DNA from: an uncultured Desulfuromonadales bacterium
GTDB taxonomy: Bacteria > Desulfobacterota > Desulfuromonadia > Desulfuromonadales > Trichloromonadaceae
Assembly: GCA_945787465.1 (NCBI GenBank)
Contig: CALZIZ010000034.1
Span: 1-37,466 of the forward strand
DNA: 37,466 bases
Reading direction: 5' to 3'
A program made the translations under genes and the position numbers. The first letter of the stretch is position 1, and each line of letters starts with the position of its first letter. The notes under the pieces are model-generated. The model did not search any database, had not been told where the DNA came from, and saw nothing but the letters and a program-made list of their open reading frames with translations. Shown here in pieces: positions 16,949 to 25,377 of this stretch.

Positions 16949-17578
16949 TCAGGCCATTGCGCCGACAAAGGGGTTGGACACCTTTTCACGCCCGATCGTC
17001 GTATCGGGCCCATGGCCGGGGTGAACCACCGTCTCCTCAGGCAGCACCATCAACCGGCTGCGCACCCCGCGGACCAGGGTTTCGTGGCTGCCGCCGGGAA
17101 GATCGGTGCGACCGATGGATCCGGCAAAGAGAGAATCGCCGGTAAAGACATGCCCCGGACCGTGCAGGCAGATTCCTCCGGGGGAATGACCGGGGGTATG
17201 GATCACCTCGAAACGCAGCTTGCCAAACTCCATCACATCCCCGTCCTGCAATACTCGGGTCGGCTCGGGTGAGGGCACCGCGGTCAACCCGTAAACGGCA
17301 GCATGTTCGGGCGCACGCTGCAACAACGGTACATCCTGCGCATGGATAAGCAGTTCGGCCCCGGTCTTTTCGACCAGGAATTTATTGGCGCCGATATGGT
17401 CGAAATGGCCATGGGTATTGACGATCAACCGGGGCTGCAGGTGCGCGGCCTTCAGGGCCGCGAGGATCTGCGCGCCATCATCACCGGGATCGACCACCAT
17501 CGCTTCTTTGGTCTCTTCACAGGCAACGATAAAGCAATTGACCTGCAAGGGGCCAACGGGCAGGGTCTGGATCAGCAT
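16949..17578 (-). CDS. MBL-fold hydrolase (glyoxalase II-like)
   Basis: This 209-residue metallo-beta-lactamase-fold protein has the complete metal site: THGHFDHIG, a HTPGHSPGG His, GDSLFAGSIGRTD and the C-terminal HPGHG. This motif set fits the short glyoxalase II-like/YcbL group that hydrolyses thioesters such as S-lactoylglutathione analogues; the true substrate is not evident. The ATG at 17578 lies 3 bases after the upstream TAA, with AAGGAG overlapping the end of the upstream gene, so it is tightly co-transcribed with the YhaM-like gene. coaBC follows 77 bp downstream. Confidence 0.85.
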   Translation of the reverse strand: MLIQTLPVGPLQVNCFIVACEETKEAMVVDPGDDGAQILAALKAAHLQPRLIVNTHGHFDHIGANKFLVEKTGAELLIHAQDVPLLQRAPEHAAVYGLTAVPSPEPTRVLQDGDVMEFGKLRFEVIHTPGHSPGGICLHGPGHVFTGDSLFAGSIGRTDLPGGSHETLVRGVRSRLMVLPEETVVHPGHGPDTTIGREKVSNPFVGAMA

Positions 17579-17581
17579 CAC

Positions 17582-18745
17582 TTACTCCTTCTCATCGTCA
17601 TCGGCGGAAAACAGATCAAGACTCTTGCCGCGCAACTGATCGCCGAGGGTAAAACCGAAATTGGCCTTGCGCCCACGATCGCGGTCCTGGGGACGTTTTT
17701 TTTCCGGTGCCGGCGAGGCGGCGACGGGCGCGGGCGCTTGCTCAACAATAGGTTGGGTCTTTTCAGGGCCAGCCAGGGAAGGCTCACCGCCACCTGGCGT
17801 GTCCTTGAAAAAGTACCGATCATAGAGGCGATGATAGCCGGTCCAGGAACTTGCGTTGTCCGGCTCTCGCTCGATGTGGGTTCGCACCCCGTTGATTTTT
17901 GAATCGAGATCGTCGAGAAAGTTCAGGATCACCGCCTCCATGGTCTTGGGGCGCTTGGGCGAGCCGTACTCGTACTGGCCGTGGTGGGAGAGCAGCAGGT
18001 GTTTGACCACAGTGGCCAGGCTGCGGGGAAAATCAGGCAGAAGCCGGATTTTCTCTTCGACCATTTCAACCCCAAGCATAATATGCCCAAGCAGTTTGCC
18101 GTCATCGGAATAATCGAAGGTGCGGGCATAGGTCAACTCCTCGACCTTGCCGATATCGTGCAGCAGCGCCCCGGTTACGAGCAGATCACGGTGGATGCCG
18201 GGATAGCGCGCCGCAACATCCTCTGCCAGCGAGGCTACCGCCAGCGAGTGCTCAAGCAGTCCACCGAGGTACACATGATGCATTGCCTTGGCGGCAGGGG
18301 CCTTGACATAACCACGCATGAACTGCTCATCGGCCTCAAAGGCCTCCATCAAGCCCTTCAGATGGACATCGGTCATGGCGGCAATCTTGGCTCTGAGCTC
18401 GGCAACCATGGCCTCCACCGCTCGCTCTGAGACCGGCATATAATCGGCCAGATCGGCCTGCTCTTCTGCGACCCGGTTCAGGTCCTGAATCACCAGCTGC
18501 ATCTTGCCCATGTAAACGCTTGCTTTGCCCTTGACCTGGATGAAATCGTTTTTTTCGAAGCGCCGGGCAAATTCATCCACCCGGTCCCAGACCCTGCCTT
18601 CGACCTCGCCAGTGCGATCGACAAGCTTGAGGGTCATGTAGGGTTTGCCGTTTTTGGCCATGGCCATTATTTTATCACGGACCAGAAAAGGGCTCTCGAC
18701 CCATTCCCGCTCGCGAATCTGTTCAACGTAAACTGCTTTCAACAT
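17582..18745 (-). CDS. OB-fold/HD-domain 3'-5' exoribonuclease, YhaM-like
   Basis: The protein has 387 residues. The N-terminal 90 or so residues form an OB-fold nucleic-acid-binding domain (LVDRTGEVEGRVWD, FIQVKGKASVYMGKMQL). An HD domain follows, with H in LLEHSLAVA, the HD pair in GALLHDIGKVEEL, and the later VVKHLLLSHHGQ and LDDLDSKI metal ligands. This layout matches YhaM/CBF1-type exoribonucleases. The last 60 residues are a Pro/Ala-rich charged tail lacking a known domain. The start ATG overlaps the end of the upstream FAD-oxidoreductase gene. Role in RNA turnover is inferred from the family. Confidence 0.85.
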   Translation of the reverse strand: MLKAVYVEQIREREWVESPFLVRDKIMAMAKNGKPYMTLKLVDRTGEVEGRVWDRVDEFARRFEKNDFIQVKGKASVYMGKMQLVIQDLNRVAEEQADLADYMPVSERAVEAMVAELRAKIAAMTDVHLKGLMEAFEADEQFMRGYVKAPAAKAMHHVYLGGLLEHSLAVASLAEDVAARYPGIHRDLLVTGALLHDIGKVEELTYARTFDYSDDGKLLGHIMLGVEMVEEKIRLLPDFPRSLATVVKHLLLSHHGQYEYGSPKRPKTMEAVILNFLDDLDSKINGVRTHIEREPDNASSWTGYHRLYDRYFFKDTPGGGEPSLAGPEKTQPIVEQAPAPVAASPAPEKKRPQDRDRGRKANFGFTLGDQLRGKSLDLFSADDDEKE

Positions 18746-20331
18746 ACACTCCCGTTACTGACTTGGTTAGCGATCTGTTCTGCGATGCGAAGCCCGTCGA
18801 GGGCGGCGCTCATGATTCCACCGGCATAACCGGCCCCTTCGCCGGCCGGAAAAAGCCGGGCGTGTGACAGCGACTCTCCGGTGTCGCCCCGCAAAATACG
18901 CAGCGGGGCCGAGGTGCGGGTTTCAACGCCGACCAGGGTCGCCTCAGCGGTGACAAAGCCGCGCATGCGCCGATCGAATTGAGGCAGGGCTGTTTTGAGG
19001 CCCTGACAGACGAAGTCGGGCAGCACCTGTCGCAGGTCTGCCTCACGCACCCCGGGGCGACAACTGGAGGCCACGACGCCCTGCCCTCTACCGAGAAATT
19101 CCATCAGGTTCTGCGCCGGGGCCCGATAGCTGCTCCCACCGGCCTCGAAAGCCGCCCGCTCCCAGCGCCGCTGGAAACGCACCCCGGCCAGGGGGTCCGT
19201 GCCATCGAAGTCTTCCGGCCGAACCGCAACCACCAGGGCACTGTTTGAGCGCTCACCGCTGCGGCTGCAGTAACTCATGCCATTGACCACCACGCCGCCC
19301 GGCTCCGATGAGGCCAGCACGACCTCGCCTCCCGGGCACATGCAGAACGAATAGATCCCGCGCCCGCTCTGGGGGTCGTTATGGGTCAGGGCATAGTCGG
19401 CGGTCGGCAGCCTGGGGTGATCGGGCTGACCGTACTGGATCTGGTTGATCAGGGCCGCAGGATGTTCAACCCGCACCCCGACGGCAAAGGGTTTGGCGAT
19501 CATCTGCACGCCGGCCTCCTCAAGCATGCCGTAGGTATCGCGGGCACTGTGGCCGACAGCCAGCACCAGACTGTCGCAGGGCACTTCTTGCTGATTGTTC
19601 AGAACCCCCGCATGAACCCGGCCGGCTTCGGTCTGCAATCCGGTCAGGCAGGTTTCGAAGCGGACGTCCACCCCCAGGGCCAGGAGATGCCTGCGAAAGT
19701 TAATCAGCACCAGGCGCAGACGGTCGCTGCCGACATGAGGCTTTGCCTGCACCAGAATCTCCGCAGGTGCGCCAAAATCGACCAGGGTCTGCAGCACCAG
19801 GCGCATCCAGGGGTTATTGACCCGGGTGGTCAACTTGCCGTCGGAGAAGGTTCCGGCCCCGCCCTCGCCGAACTGGACGTTGCTGAGCGGATCGAAAACC
19901 CCTTCGCTCCAGAGCCTTCGCAGATCCTTGACCCGGGCTTCCACCGGCCGCCCGCGTTCTACCAGTGTCACCGACAGACCGTACTGGGCCAACCGCAGGG
20001 CGGCAAACAGCCCCGCGGGCCCCATCCCCACCACCAGCGCCCGATGGGGCCGGTCGAGGTTGCGAGCCTGCGGGTATTGGGGATCGCTGGCCTGCGCAAG
20101 GCGAGGGTTACCTCGGTTGCGCTGCAGCAGAACCTGCTCGTCGTCGACGGTGAACTCCACCGTGTAGACCCTGAGGACCCGGGGCTTTTTGCGGGCATCG
20201 ATACCGCAACGCACCACCCGAAAGCCCCCCAGATCGCCAAGCTTCACCCTGAGCAGCGAAGCAACCTTGGCGGGCAGCAGGGATTCGTCCTCGTGCAGCT
20301 CGAGACCAACTTCGCGCAATCTCAGAGCCAC
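18739..20331 (-). CDS. FAD-dependent oxidoreductase (COG2509-type dehydrogenase)
   Basis: The GTG at 20331 is chosen because GGAG lies 7 bases upstream; the open frame extends 18 codons further from a TTG without support. It yields about 530 residues. An N-terminal 90-residue domain precedes the dinucleotide-binding motif VVGMGPAGLFAALRLA. Then come FGEGGAGTFSDGKL, a mid-protein FCMCPGGEVV cysteine motif, and the C-terminal FPAGEGAGYAGGIMSAALDG that closes the FAD site. These are the hallmarks of the uncharacterised 'NAD(FAD)-utilizing dehydrogenase' family. The substrate is unknown. It overlaps the YhaM-like gene by 7 bases and is the first gene of that four-gene run. Confidence 0.85.
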   Translation of the reverse strand: MALRLREVGLELHEDESLLPAKVASLLRVKLGDLGGFRVVRCGIDARKKPRVLRVYTVEFTVDDEQVLLQRNRGNPRLAQASDPQYPQARNLDRPHRALVVGMGPAGLFAALRLAQYGLSVTLVERGRPVEARVKDLRRLWSEGVFDPLSNVQFGEGGAGTFSDGKLTTRVNNPWMRLVLQTLVDFGAPAEILVQAKPHVGSDRLRLVLINFRRHLLALGVDVRFETCLTGLQTEAGRVHAGVLNNQQEVPCDSLVLAVGHSARDTYGMLEEAGVQMIAKPFAVGVRVEHPAALINQIQYGQPDHPRLPTADYALTHNDPQSGRGIYSFCMCPGGEVVLASSEPGGVVVNGMSYCSRSGERSNSALVVAVRPEDFDGTDPLAGVRFQRRWERAAFEAGGSSYRAPAQNLMEFLGRGQGVVASSCRPGVREADLRQVLPDFVCQGLKTALPQFDRRMRGFVTAEATLVGVETRTSAPLRILRGDTGESLSHARLFPAGEGAGYAGGIMSAALDGLRIAEQIANQVSNGSVC

Positions 20332-20420
20332 TGATAAGCTCCATGGGACTGTCGAGAGAAAAACTTCATTCCGACAATGGGACAAGACAAAGAAATGCGT
20401 TGCTGAGGCACAAGGACTCC

Positions 20421-21584
20421 CTAACCAAGCGGCAATTCAACACGGAAGATGGTCCCTTCGCCTTCGATGCTGTCCAGCGAAATTCGTCCCCGATAGGTCT
20501 TGACGATGCGCAGCACAACAGAGAGGCCGAAACCGGTGCCCTTGCTCTTGGTCGTGAAAAAGGGATCGAAAATCTGACTGAGGTTTTCCCGGGGAATTCC
20601 GCCGCCGGTGTCAGAGATTGCAATGTTGATCTTGCGATCGTCATGAGACAGTTGAATGCCAAGCTTGCCGCCATGCTGCATCTCATAAAGGGCATTCATC
20701 ACAAGATTGGTGAAAATCTGCTCGATCTCGGTAGCGTCGGACAAAATAGGCGGCGGCACAGTTTCAAAAACCTTCTCCAATTCAACCTTCTGTGCAACGA
20801 TCTGCTCGCCAAAGCTCTCCAGCACCCGATCCAGCACCTCGGCAACCGAAACCAGTTCAAGTTCATAGCGGGGCCGCTTACTTGCGGCAAGAAGCTGGAT
20901 CAGAATGTTATCGATGCGATCGACCTCATTAAGGATCTTATCGGCATAGCTCGATTTTTCCTGGTCTTCGGCCAGCCCGGATTTCAGGATCTGTCCGAAA
21001 AGACTGATGGAATTGAGAGGATTGCGGATTTCATGGGCCATCCCTGCGGAGAGATGTCCAAGAGCGGCCAGTTTTTCGCCCTGCAGGATCTCGGCGTGGG
21101 CTTTTTCCAGCGCCCTGGTCTTTTCCTCGACACGTCGCTCCAGTTCGAGGTTCCACTCCTCGATCTCCTGCAACAGGCGCTCGCGTTCTTCACGCAGTTC
21201 CTTGTTGTGCAGTTCGATTCTGCGAATGCGCAGCACATTTTCCAGGCGCTCGACCAAATCCTGGTTGTTGAACGGTTTGAGAATGTAGTCCGAGGCCCCC
21301 GCCTTCATCAACTCTACAGCGATTTCCTCGCTTCCCTTGCCGGTAAACATGATGACATAGGTGCAGGGGAACTCTTTGCGGATCCTCTTCAGGGCGGTCA
21401 ATCCGTCCATAACCGGCATCATGTAATCGAGCAGCACGGCTGCAGGAGCGTCCTGAGCGACGATCTCCAACCCCTTTTCGGCGTTTTCGGCGGTCAGAAC
21501 CTCGTAGCCCTTGCTTTTCAGGATCATGGAGGTCAGTTCGAGAATGATTCTCTCGTCATCGACCACCAGAATTTTTTCCGGCAT
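20421..21584 (-). CDS. REC-histidine kinase hybrid
   Basis: The protein has 387 residues. The N-terminal receiver has DDE, the phospho-acceptor Asp in LLDYMMPVMDG and the conserved Lys in YILKPFNNQD. A long coiled coil (about 125-165, rich in Glu/Arg/Leu) leads to a HisKA domain with the phospho-His in GMAHEIRNPLNS, then HATPase_c with the N box NLVMNALYEM, the G1 box DTGGGIP and the G2 box GTGFGLSV. No membrane segment or PAS domain is present, so it is a soluble kinase driven by its own receiver. No cognate regulator is adjacent. The nearby response regulator at 22438-22854 is a possible partner. Confidence 0.9.
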   Translation of the reverse strand: MPEKILVVDDERIILELTSMILKSKGYEVLTAENAEKGLEIVAQDAPAAVLLDYMMPVMDGLTALKRIRKEFPCTYVIMFTGKGSEEIAVELMKAGASDYILKPFNNQDLVERLENVLRIRRIELHNKELREERERLLQEIEEWNLELERRVEEKTRALEKAHAEILQGEKLAALGHLSAGMAHEIRNPLNSISLFGQILKSGLAEDQEKSSYADKILNEVDRIDNILIQLLAASKRPRYELELVSVAEVLDRVLESFGEQIVAQKVELEKVFETVPPPILSDATEIEQIFTNLVMNALYEMQHGGKLGIQLSHDDRKINIAISDTGGGIPRENLSQIFDPFFTTKSKGTGFGLSVVLRIVKTYRGRISLDSIEGEGTIFRVELPLG

Positions 21585-21720
21585 TTTGGAGACACCCGTT
21601 CGAGTCGTAGGGTTTATTTCAAGCCTGACAACGAACCGGTAGGATACCTGTCACCGCTATTTTTGACAAGGGTAAATGCCCCCTGCCTGCGCTGCCGGGA
21701 GGCATCTGAAAAGTTGCACC

Positions 21721-21761
21721 AGACACAAAAAGGCCGCCTGAAGGGCAGCCTTTTTGTGTCT
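21721..21761 (-). terminator. Terminator of the universal stress protein gene
   Basis: A 14-bp perfect stem (21721-21734 with 21748-21761) contains A5 and T5 blocks, so it can end transcripts from either strand. It lies 21 bp past the usp stop. Confidence 0.85.
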
Positions 21762-21781
21762 GGTATTATCCGGTAAACCGA

Positions 21782-22231
21782 CTATTCCTCTTCGCTGCGA
21801 ATAGTCATCACAGGGACGGGGGATTTGCGAACCACCTTTTCGGCAGTACTGCCGAAAAGGACATGGTCCAGGCCGGTACGACCGTGGGTGCCCATGATAA
21901 TCAAGTCGGCCGAAACCTCCGTGCCCTTCTTGATGATTTCATCATAAGGGATTCCCGGTACGATGGAGGTTTCATAGTTCTCGTAATCACGCATGTGTGT
22001 ACGGCAGAACTTGTCCATCATCTTCTTTGCCCCCTCCTCGATCTCTTCTTCGAGCTTTTCAAAGGAGATATGGGGGACGTAGAACCCCCGCAGATCGACG
22101 GGTTCATTAATTATATGGACAATCTGCAGGCGGGCACCGAACTTCTGGGCCAGGGACAGGGCATAGTTGAAAGCATACTCGGAACTCTCGGAAAAGTCCG
22201 TCGCAAACAGGATGGTCTTGAAGTCTTTCAT
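21782..22231 (-). CDS. Universal stress protein, UspA family
   Basis: This 149-residue single Usp domain begins ILFATDFSESSEYAF (the conserved Asp of the nucleotide site). It carries the ATP-binding signature GTHGRTGLDHVLFGSTAEKV near the C-terminus, so it should bind ATP. GGGGAGGAG lies just before the ATG. It has its own terminator downstream and an inverted-repeat element upstream (22262-22442), so it is probably a single-gene unit. The specific stress role cannot be inferred. Confidence 0.9.
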   Translation of the reverse strand: MKDFKTILFATDFSESSEYAFNYALSLAQKFGARLQIVHIINEPVDLRGFYVPHISFEKLEEEIEEGAKKMMDKFCRTHMRDYENYETSIVPGIPYDEIIKKGTEVSADLIIMGTHGRTGLDHVLFGSTAEKVVRKSPVPVMTIRSEEE

Positions 22232-22261
22232 GGCTCCTCCCCAGGCTAAGTTAAAGTTCAG

Positions 22262-22442
22262 GCCAGGAGGCTGTCGGGCTTAACATGAACCTACTGCGAA
22301 ACCGGCTGATAAACCCAGATTCTCGACAATTTTCGACAAATAGCCCTGCTATTCCCCTGCTATTCGCTCTCAAATTCTCGAAAATCTGGTCTCGAACATC
22401 CAATTTCTCGCTTCGGCCCTTATTGTCGGACAGCCTCCTAGG
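22262..22442. mobile_element. MITE-like inverted-repeat element between usp and a response regulator
   Basis: This element of about 180 bp has terminal inverted repeats ccaggaggctgtcggg (left) and, reversed from the right, ctaggaggctgtccga. A second internal inverted pair (ccagattctcgacaattt with the reverse of aaattctcgaaaatctgg) would fold most of it into a hairpin. The end motif is shared with the fetA/fetB element. It has no coding capacity. No clear target duplication was seen. Confidence 0.7.
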
Positions 22443-22854
22443 ATACACTACTCGGGACGCCGTTACCCCCGTAGATCTTTTTCATAACCGACTTGAGTTC
22501 GTCCAGCTTTACAGGCTTGTGAATATACTCAAAGGCCCCGAGATTCATGGCCTCAAGATATGATTCGACCCCGCCGTAAGCTGTGATCATGATCACATTG
22601 GTGCTTGGGTAGTGCCGATTCAGCATCTTAAGAAACGCAAGTCCGTTCATCTCGGGCATGTTGATATCACTGATGACTAAGCTGACCCTTTCATGGCGCA
22701 AAAATTCAAGGGCTTCATTCCCGTTTGCCACGCTGTCGACGTCATAACCTTCCTGGGACAGCAACTTGCTCAGGCCGATCCGCGCATTTTCCTCATCGTC
22801 TACAATAAGGATTTTATTGATTTTTTTACCCAAGATCCTTTGCCCCCAATTCAT
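22438..22854 (-). CDS. Single-domain response regulator
   Basis: This is a stand-alone receiver domain of about 138 residues with DDEE, the phospho-acceptor Asp in LVISDINMPEMNG, the Thr in MITAYG and the Lys in YIHKPVKLDEL. Two starts are possible: ATG at 22854, or a TTG at 22833 that sits behind GGGGGCAAAGGA. The putative promoter ends so close to the ATG that a transcript would be almost leaderless there, which favours the TTG. The stop TAG is formed where the neighbouring inverted-repeat element begins, and the last residues (PSSVS) may therefore not be the original C-terminus. A signalling relay role without its own output domain is likely. Confidence 0.85.
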   Translation of the reverse strand: MNWGQRILGKKINKILIVDDEENARIGLSKLLSQEGYDVDSVANGNEALEFLRHERVSLVISDINMPEMNGLAFLKMLNRHYPSTNVIMITAYGGVESYLEAMNLGAFEYIHKPVKLDELKSVMKKIYGGNGVPSSVS

Positions 22855-22862
22855 TTGGTGAA

Positions 22863-22890
22863 AGTCTACCATGCCGCCCTTGACTGTCAA
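22863..22890 (-). promoter_or_regulatory. Candidate sigma-70 promoter of the response regulator gene
   Basis: On the minus strand, TTGACA (22885-22890) is separated by 16 bases from TAGACT (22863-22868). This is a consensus -35 and a 4/6 -10. The start of transcription would fall within a few bases of the ATG at 22854. Confidence 0.4.
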
Positions 22891-23065
22891 GCAACTGACG
22901 TCACCATGCCAGGGGAATTCCCTAGTGATTACATAAAGATAAACTTCCTCCAGCAAGCAGAGGGGGACTTGGCATTTAATGATTGGGGGAACAGGCGCAG
23001 AAAGGCCCTCAGATACGGACTGGCCCTTTTCTTCATGATATCTTCTGTTATCTATACGAATTTAA

Positions 23066-23899
23066 TCAGCTGTGGAGAGTGGCGCTGGAGGACCATGAGC
23101 GAACGATCTGCCGGGCCAGCAAAGAGAAATGCGAACTCCCTCGCTGTCCCGCAGCCAGAACGTCCTGATGATCGAGTGGATTTTCGGATATGCCTGCGGC
23201 GGCATTGGAAACAAAAGACAAACCTGCCACCGCCATCTTCAGATACTTTGCCATTATTGCTTCAGGGACTGTGGACATCGATACGACGTCGGCTCCGAAA
23301 CGTTGCAGCATGCGGATTTCTGCCGGAGTTTCGTAGCAGGGTCCGCTCAGCGCGGCCAGCACCCCCTGGTGCAGACCTATCCCCTGCTGCTTTGCAAAAC
23401 GGGAGAGTTCCTCGTAAAAACCCAGATCATAAACACTCGAAAGGTCGACAAAGGGGTTATCCTCAAGCCCCCGCAGCGGGTTGTCCCCAAGCAGGTTGAT
23501 ATGGTCGCTGATCGCCATGAAATCACCGGGGCGGTAGGCGGGGTTGATCCCGCCGACGGCATTGGTGAGGAGCAACTGCCTGCAACCCAGGCGGTGAGCC
23601 AGGCGCACCGGAAGCGCAACCTGCCAGGCATTGAGCCCCTGGTAAAGATGAAAGCGTCCCTGAAACAGCAGCACCCGGCGACCTTCCAGGGTGGCAGCAA
23701 CAAGGCGTCCGGCATGTCCGGCCACAGAGCCGCGGGGAAAGCAGTCAAAGTCCCGATACTCAAAAACCGCAATTGGGCTGGCCTGATCAACCAACCCTCC
23801 AAGCCCCGAGCCGAGCACCACGGCCAGCTCCCAGGGGCTATCGCCGACCTCGCCGCGCACCGCGGCTAGCATTTGGTCGAGACTCTCTTCCATGCTCAT
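23066..23899 (-). CDS. punA: Purine-nucleoside phosphorylase
   Basis: This 277-residue trimeric-type PNP converts inosine/guanosine plus phosphate to base and ribose-1-phosphate. Motifs in order are VVLGSGLGGLVD, the phosphate site AGHAGRL and GRFHLYQG, TNAVGGINP, GPCYETPAEIRM, the base-site Glu, MSTVPEAIMAKY and SNAAAG. Its ATG overlaps the TGA of the upstream zinc-ribbon receiver gene (ATGA), so the two are translated together. MTA phosphorylase and a PfkB-type kinase lie further upstream on the same strand, which makes a purine-salvage theme across this region plausible. Confidence 0.93.
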   Translation of the reverse strand: MSMEESLDQMLAAVRGEVGDSPWELAVVLGSGLGGLVDQASPIAVFEYRDFDCFPRGSVAGHAGRLVAATLEGRRVLLFQGRFHLYQGLNAWQVALPVRLAHRLGCRQLLLTNAVGGINPAYRPGDFMAISDHINLLGDNPLRGLEDNPFVDLSSVYDLGFYEELSRFAKQQGIGLHQGVLAALSGPCYETPAEIRMLQRFGADVVSMSTVPEAIMAKYLKMAVAGLSFVSNAAAGISENPLDHQDVLAAGQRGSSHFSLLARQIVRSWSSSATLHS

Positions 23900-24405
23900 T
23901 GCTCGAGGAGTTTTTTAACCCGGTAAACAAGTTGCTCCGGCTTGAAAGATTTATTGATAAAATCGTCAGCACCGGCCAGCTCCACCTTGGCGACATCTGC
24001 TTCTTTGCGAAAGACCCCGCTCATTGCCAAAAGCCGAATACCTTTCAGCACCTCGTCGGAACGGACTTCTTTGATCAGATCATAACCGCTTTTGCCGGGC
24101 AGGTTCAGATCGAGAAGCACCAGGTCGGGGTGTTCCCTGCGCAGCAGAATCATGGCCTCTTCAACCGTGCCTGCGGTCAGCAGGGGCATTTCGAGGGGCT
24201 TCAGAACATCGAGAATCATTTCACGAAAAAATTTTGAATCGTCGACCACCAGAATCTTGTGACCCACCGCTGGGGCCTCGGCTTCACGCAGGGTGACGGA
24301 AAAAACATTGCCGCATTTGGGGCACTTTATTTTTACGACCGCCTTAGTGGTTTTGGTCGGATCGAGCTTGTAGCGTGAAGCGCATTGGGGACATTCAATA
24401 GTCAT
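23896..24405 (-). CDS. Zinc-ribbon (MJ0042) receiver-domain protein
   Basis: The protein has 169 residues. An N-terminal zinc ribbon (CPQCASRY at residues 5-12, then KCPKCGNVF) is joined by a short linker to a receiver domain starting KILVVDDSKFF, with the phospho-acceptor Asp in LVLLDLNLPGKSG and the Lys in FINKSFKPEQL. This ribbon usually prefixes other domains in deltaproteobacteria. There is no DNA-binding output domain. It lies 9 bp after the RodZ-like gene and overlaps PNP. AGGAAAATAT precedes the ATG. Function beyond signal reception is unknown. Confidence 0.85.
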   Translation of the reverse strand: MTIECPQCASRYKLDPTKTTKAVVKIKCPKCGNVFSVTLREAEAPAVGHKILVVDDSKFFREMILDVLKPLEMPLLTAGTVEEAMILLRREHPDLVLLDLNLPGKSGYDLIKEVRSDEVLKGIRLLAMSGVFRKEADVAKVELAGADDFINKSFKPEQLVYRVKKLLEQ

Positions 24406-24414
24406 ATATTTTCC

Positions 24415-25296
24415 TCACTGGGGACTACCGGCAGCGGCCCGGGGAAGCACAAGCGGCCATTGGGCGGTCTCGATCAAACGGTTATCCATCCAAACCCGCA
24501 AGGCATCAGGATCTTCGGTTTCAAGTCGCACCCCCTCCCTGGCCTGCCATTTAAGGACAACATTAGCAGGAACATTGTACTCGCGCCGCGACCTCCCATC
24601 TACAGCAATGGCGAACTCCACCGCGGCGACCGTTTCCAGGCGAATTTCCCTGACCTCTGGTTCAGGGGAAGACGGCGTTGCCGAAACCGCTGCAGCCGCA
24701 GGCATTGTGCGATTGCCGGCATCCCTTTGGGCGCCAGCAGCCGCAGCCGACGTTTGCTGCGGCAGAGCCCGGTCGTGTTTTGGGCTCTGAAGTTGCGGAT
24801 TTGGCAAAGGTGCTGAAGCGACAAACTCCGCCGGAGGGCTCCACGCCCCCGGGGGCGGCTGACGGGAAGAAGTCTTGGGCTTATTCGCAAGCAATTGCGG
24901 CGATTCAGTGGGCAGCGGCCGGGACAAAAGAAAAACCCCCGCCCCCACAAGTGCCAGGAGAAGAACCACCACCATCGCCAGATTACGTCTCCCCCATCTC
25001 GGGGTCACCTCGTCAGGCTGCTCGAAATCCGTAGCCTCGGGCGTTTCAACGGCGTTTTGCTGCCGATAACGCTCAAGAACCACATCCGGCGACAACCCGA
25101 GAAACTCAGCATAGATCCGCATGAATCCGCTTCGGTAAGCACCACCAGGCAAACCCTCATGGTAATCCTCTTCAAGGGCCTTCAGGTAGGTCTGGCGAAT
25201 CTTGGTCTTCTCGGCAACATCCTTGAGGGAAATGCCGCTTTTCACGCGGCAATCCCTCAACAGTGCGCCGGCTTTCTGTGGTTCTGATTCATTCAT
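24415..25296 (-). CDS. RodZ-like HTH/transmembrane protein
   Basis: The gene encodes 293 residues from the ATG at 25296. The N-terminal RodZ-type helix-turn-helix covers about residues 8-75 (LLRDCRVKSGISLKDVAEKT, then YRSGFMRIYAEFLGL). One transmembrane helix follows at about 108-128 (LAMVVVLLLALVGAGVFLL). A long Pro/Ala/Gln-rich periplasmic linker leads to a C-terminal DUF4115-like beta domain (about 215-285). In other bacteria RodZ tethers MreB filaments and supports rod shape. The TPR lipoprotein gene immediately upstream parallels the pilF-rodZ order of gammaproteobacteria. The low-complexity linker is longer than in E. coli RodZ as far as I recall. Confidence 0.8.
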   Translation of the reverse strand: MNESEPQKAGALLRDCRVKSGISLKDVAEKTKIRQTYLKALEEDYHEGLPGGAYRSGFMRIYAEFLGLSPDVVLERYRQQNAVETPEATDFEQPDEVTPRWGRRNLAMVVVLLLALVGAGVFLLSRPLPTESPQLLANKPKTSSRQPPPGAWSPPAEFVASAPLPNPQLQSPKHDRALPQQTSAAAAGAQRDAGNRTMPAAAAVSATPSSPEPEVREIRLETVAAVEFAIAVDGRSRREYNVPANVVLKWQAREGVRLETEDPDALRVWMDNRLIETAQWPLVLPRAAAGSPQ

Positions 25297-25377
25297 ATCG
25301 TCAGTTTCCGCCAGAAAATGGTTCTCTTCCAATCCGTAAACCAATTAATTCCATTTAGAGTATCCGAATGGAATTAG

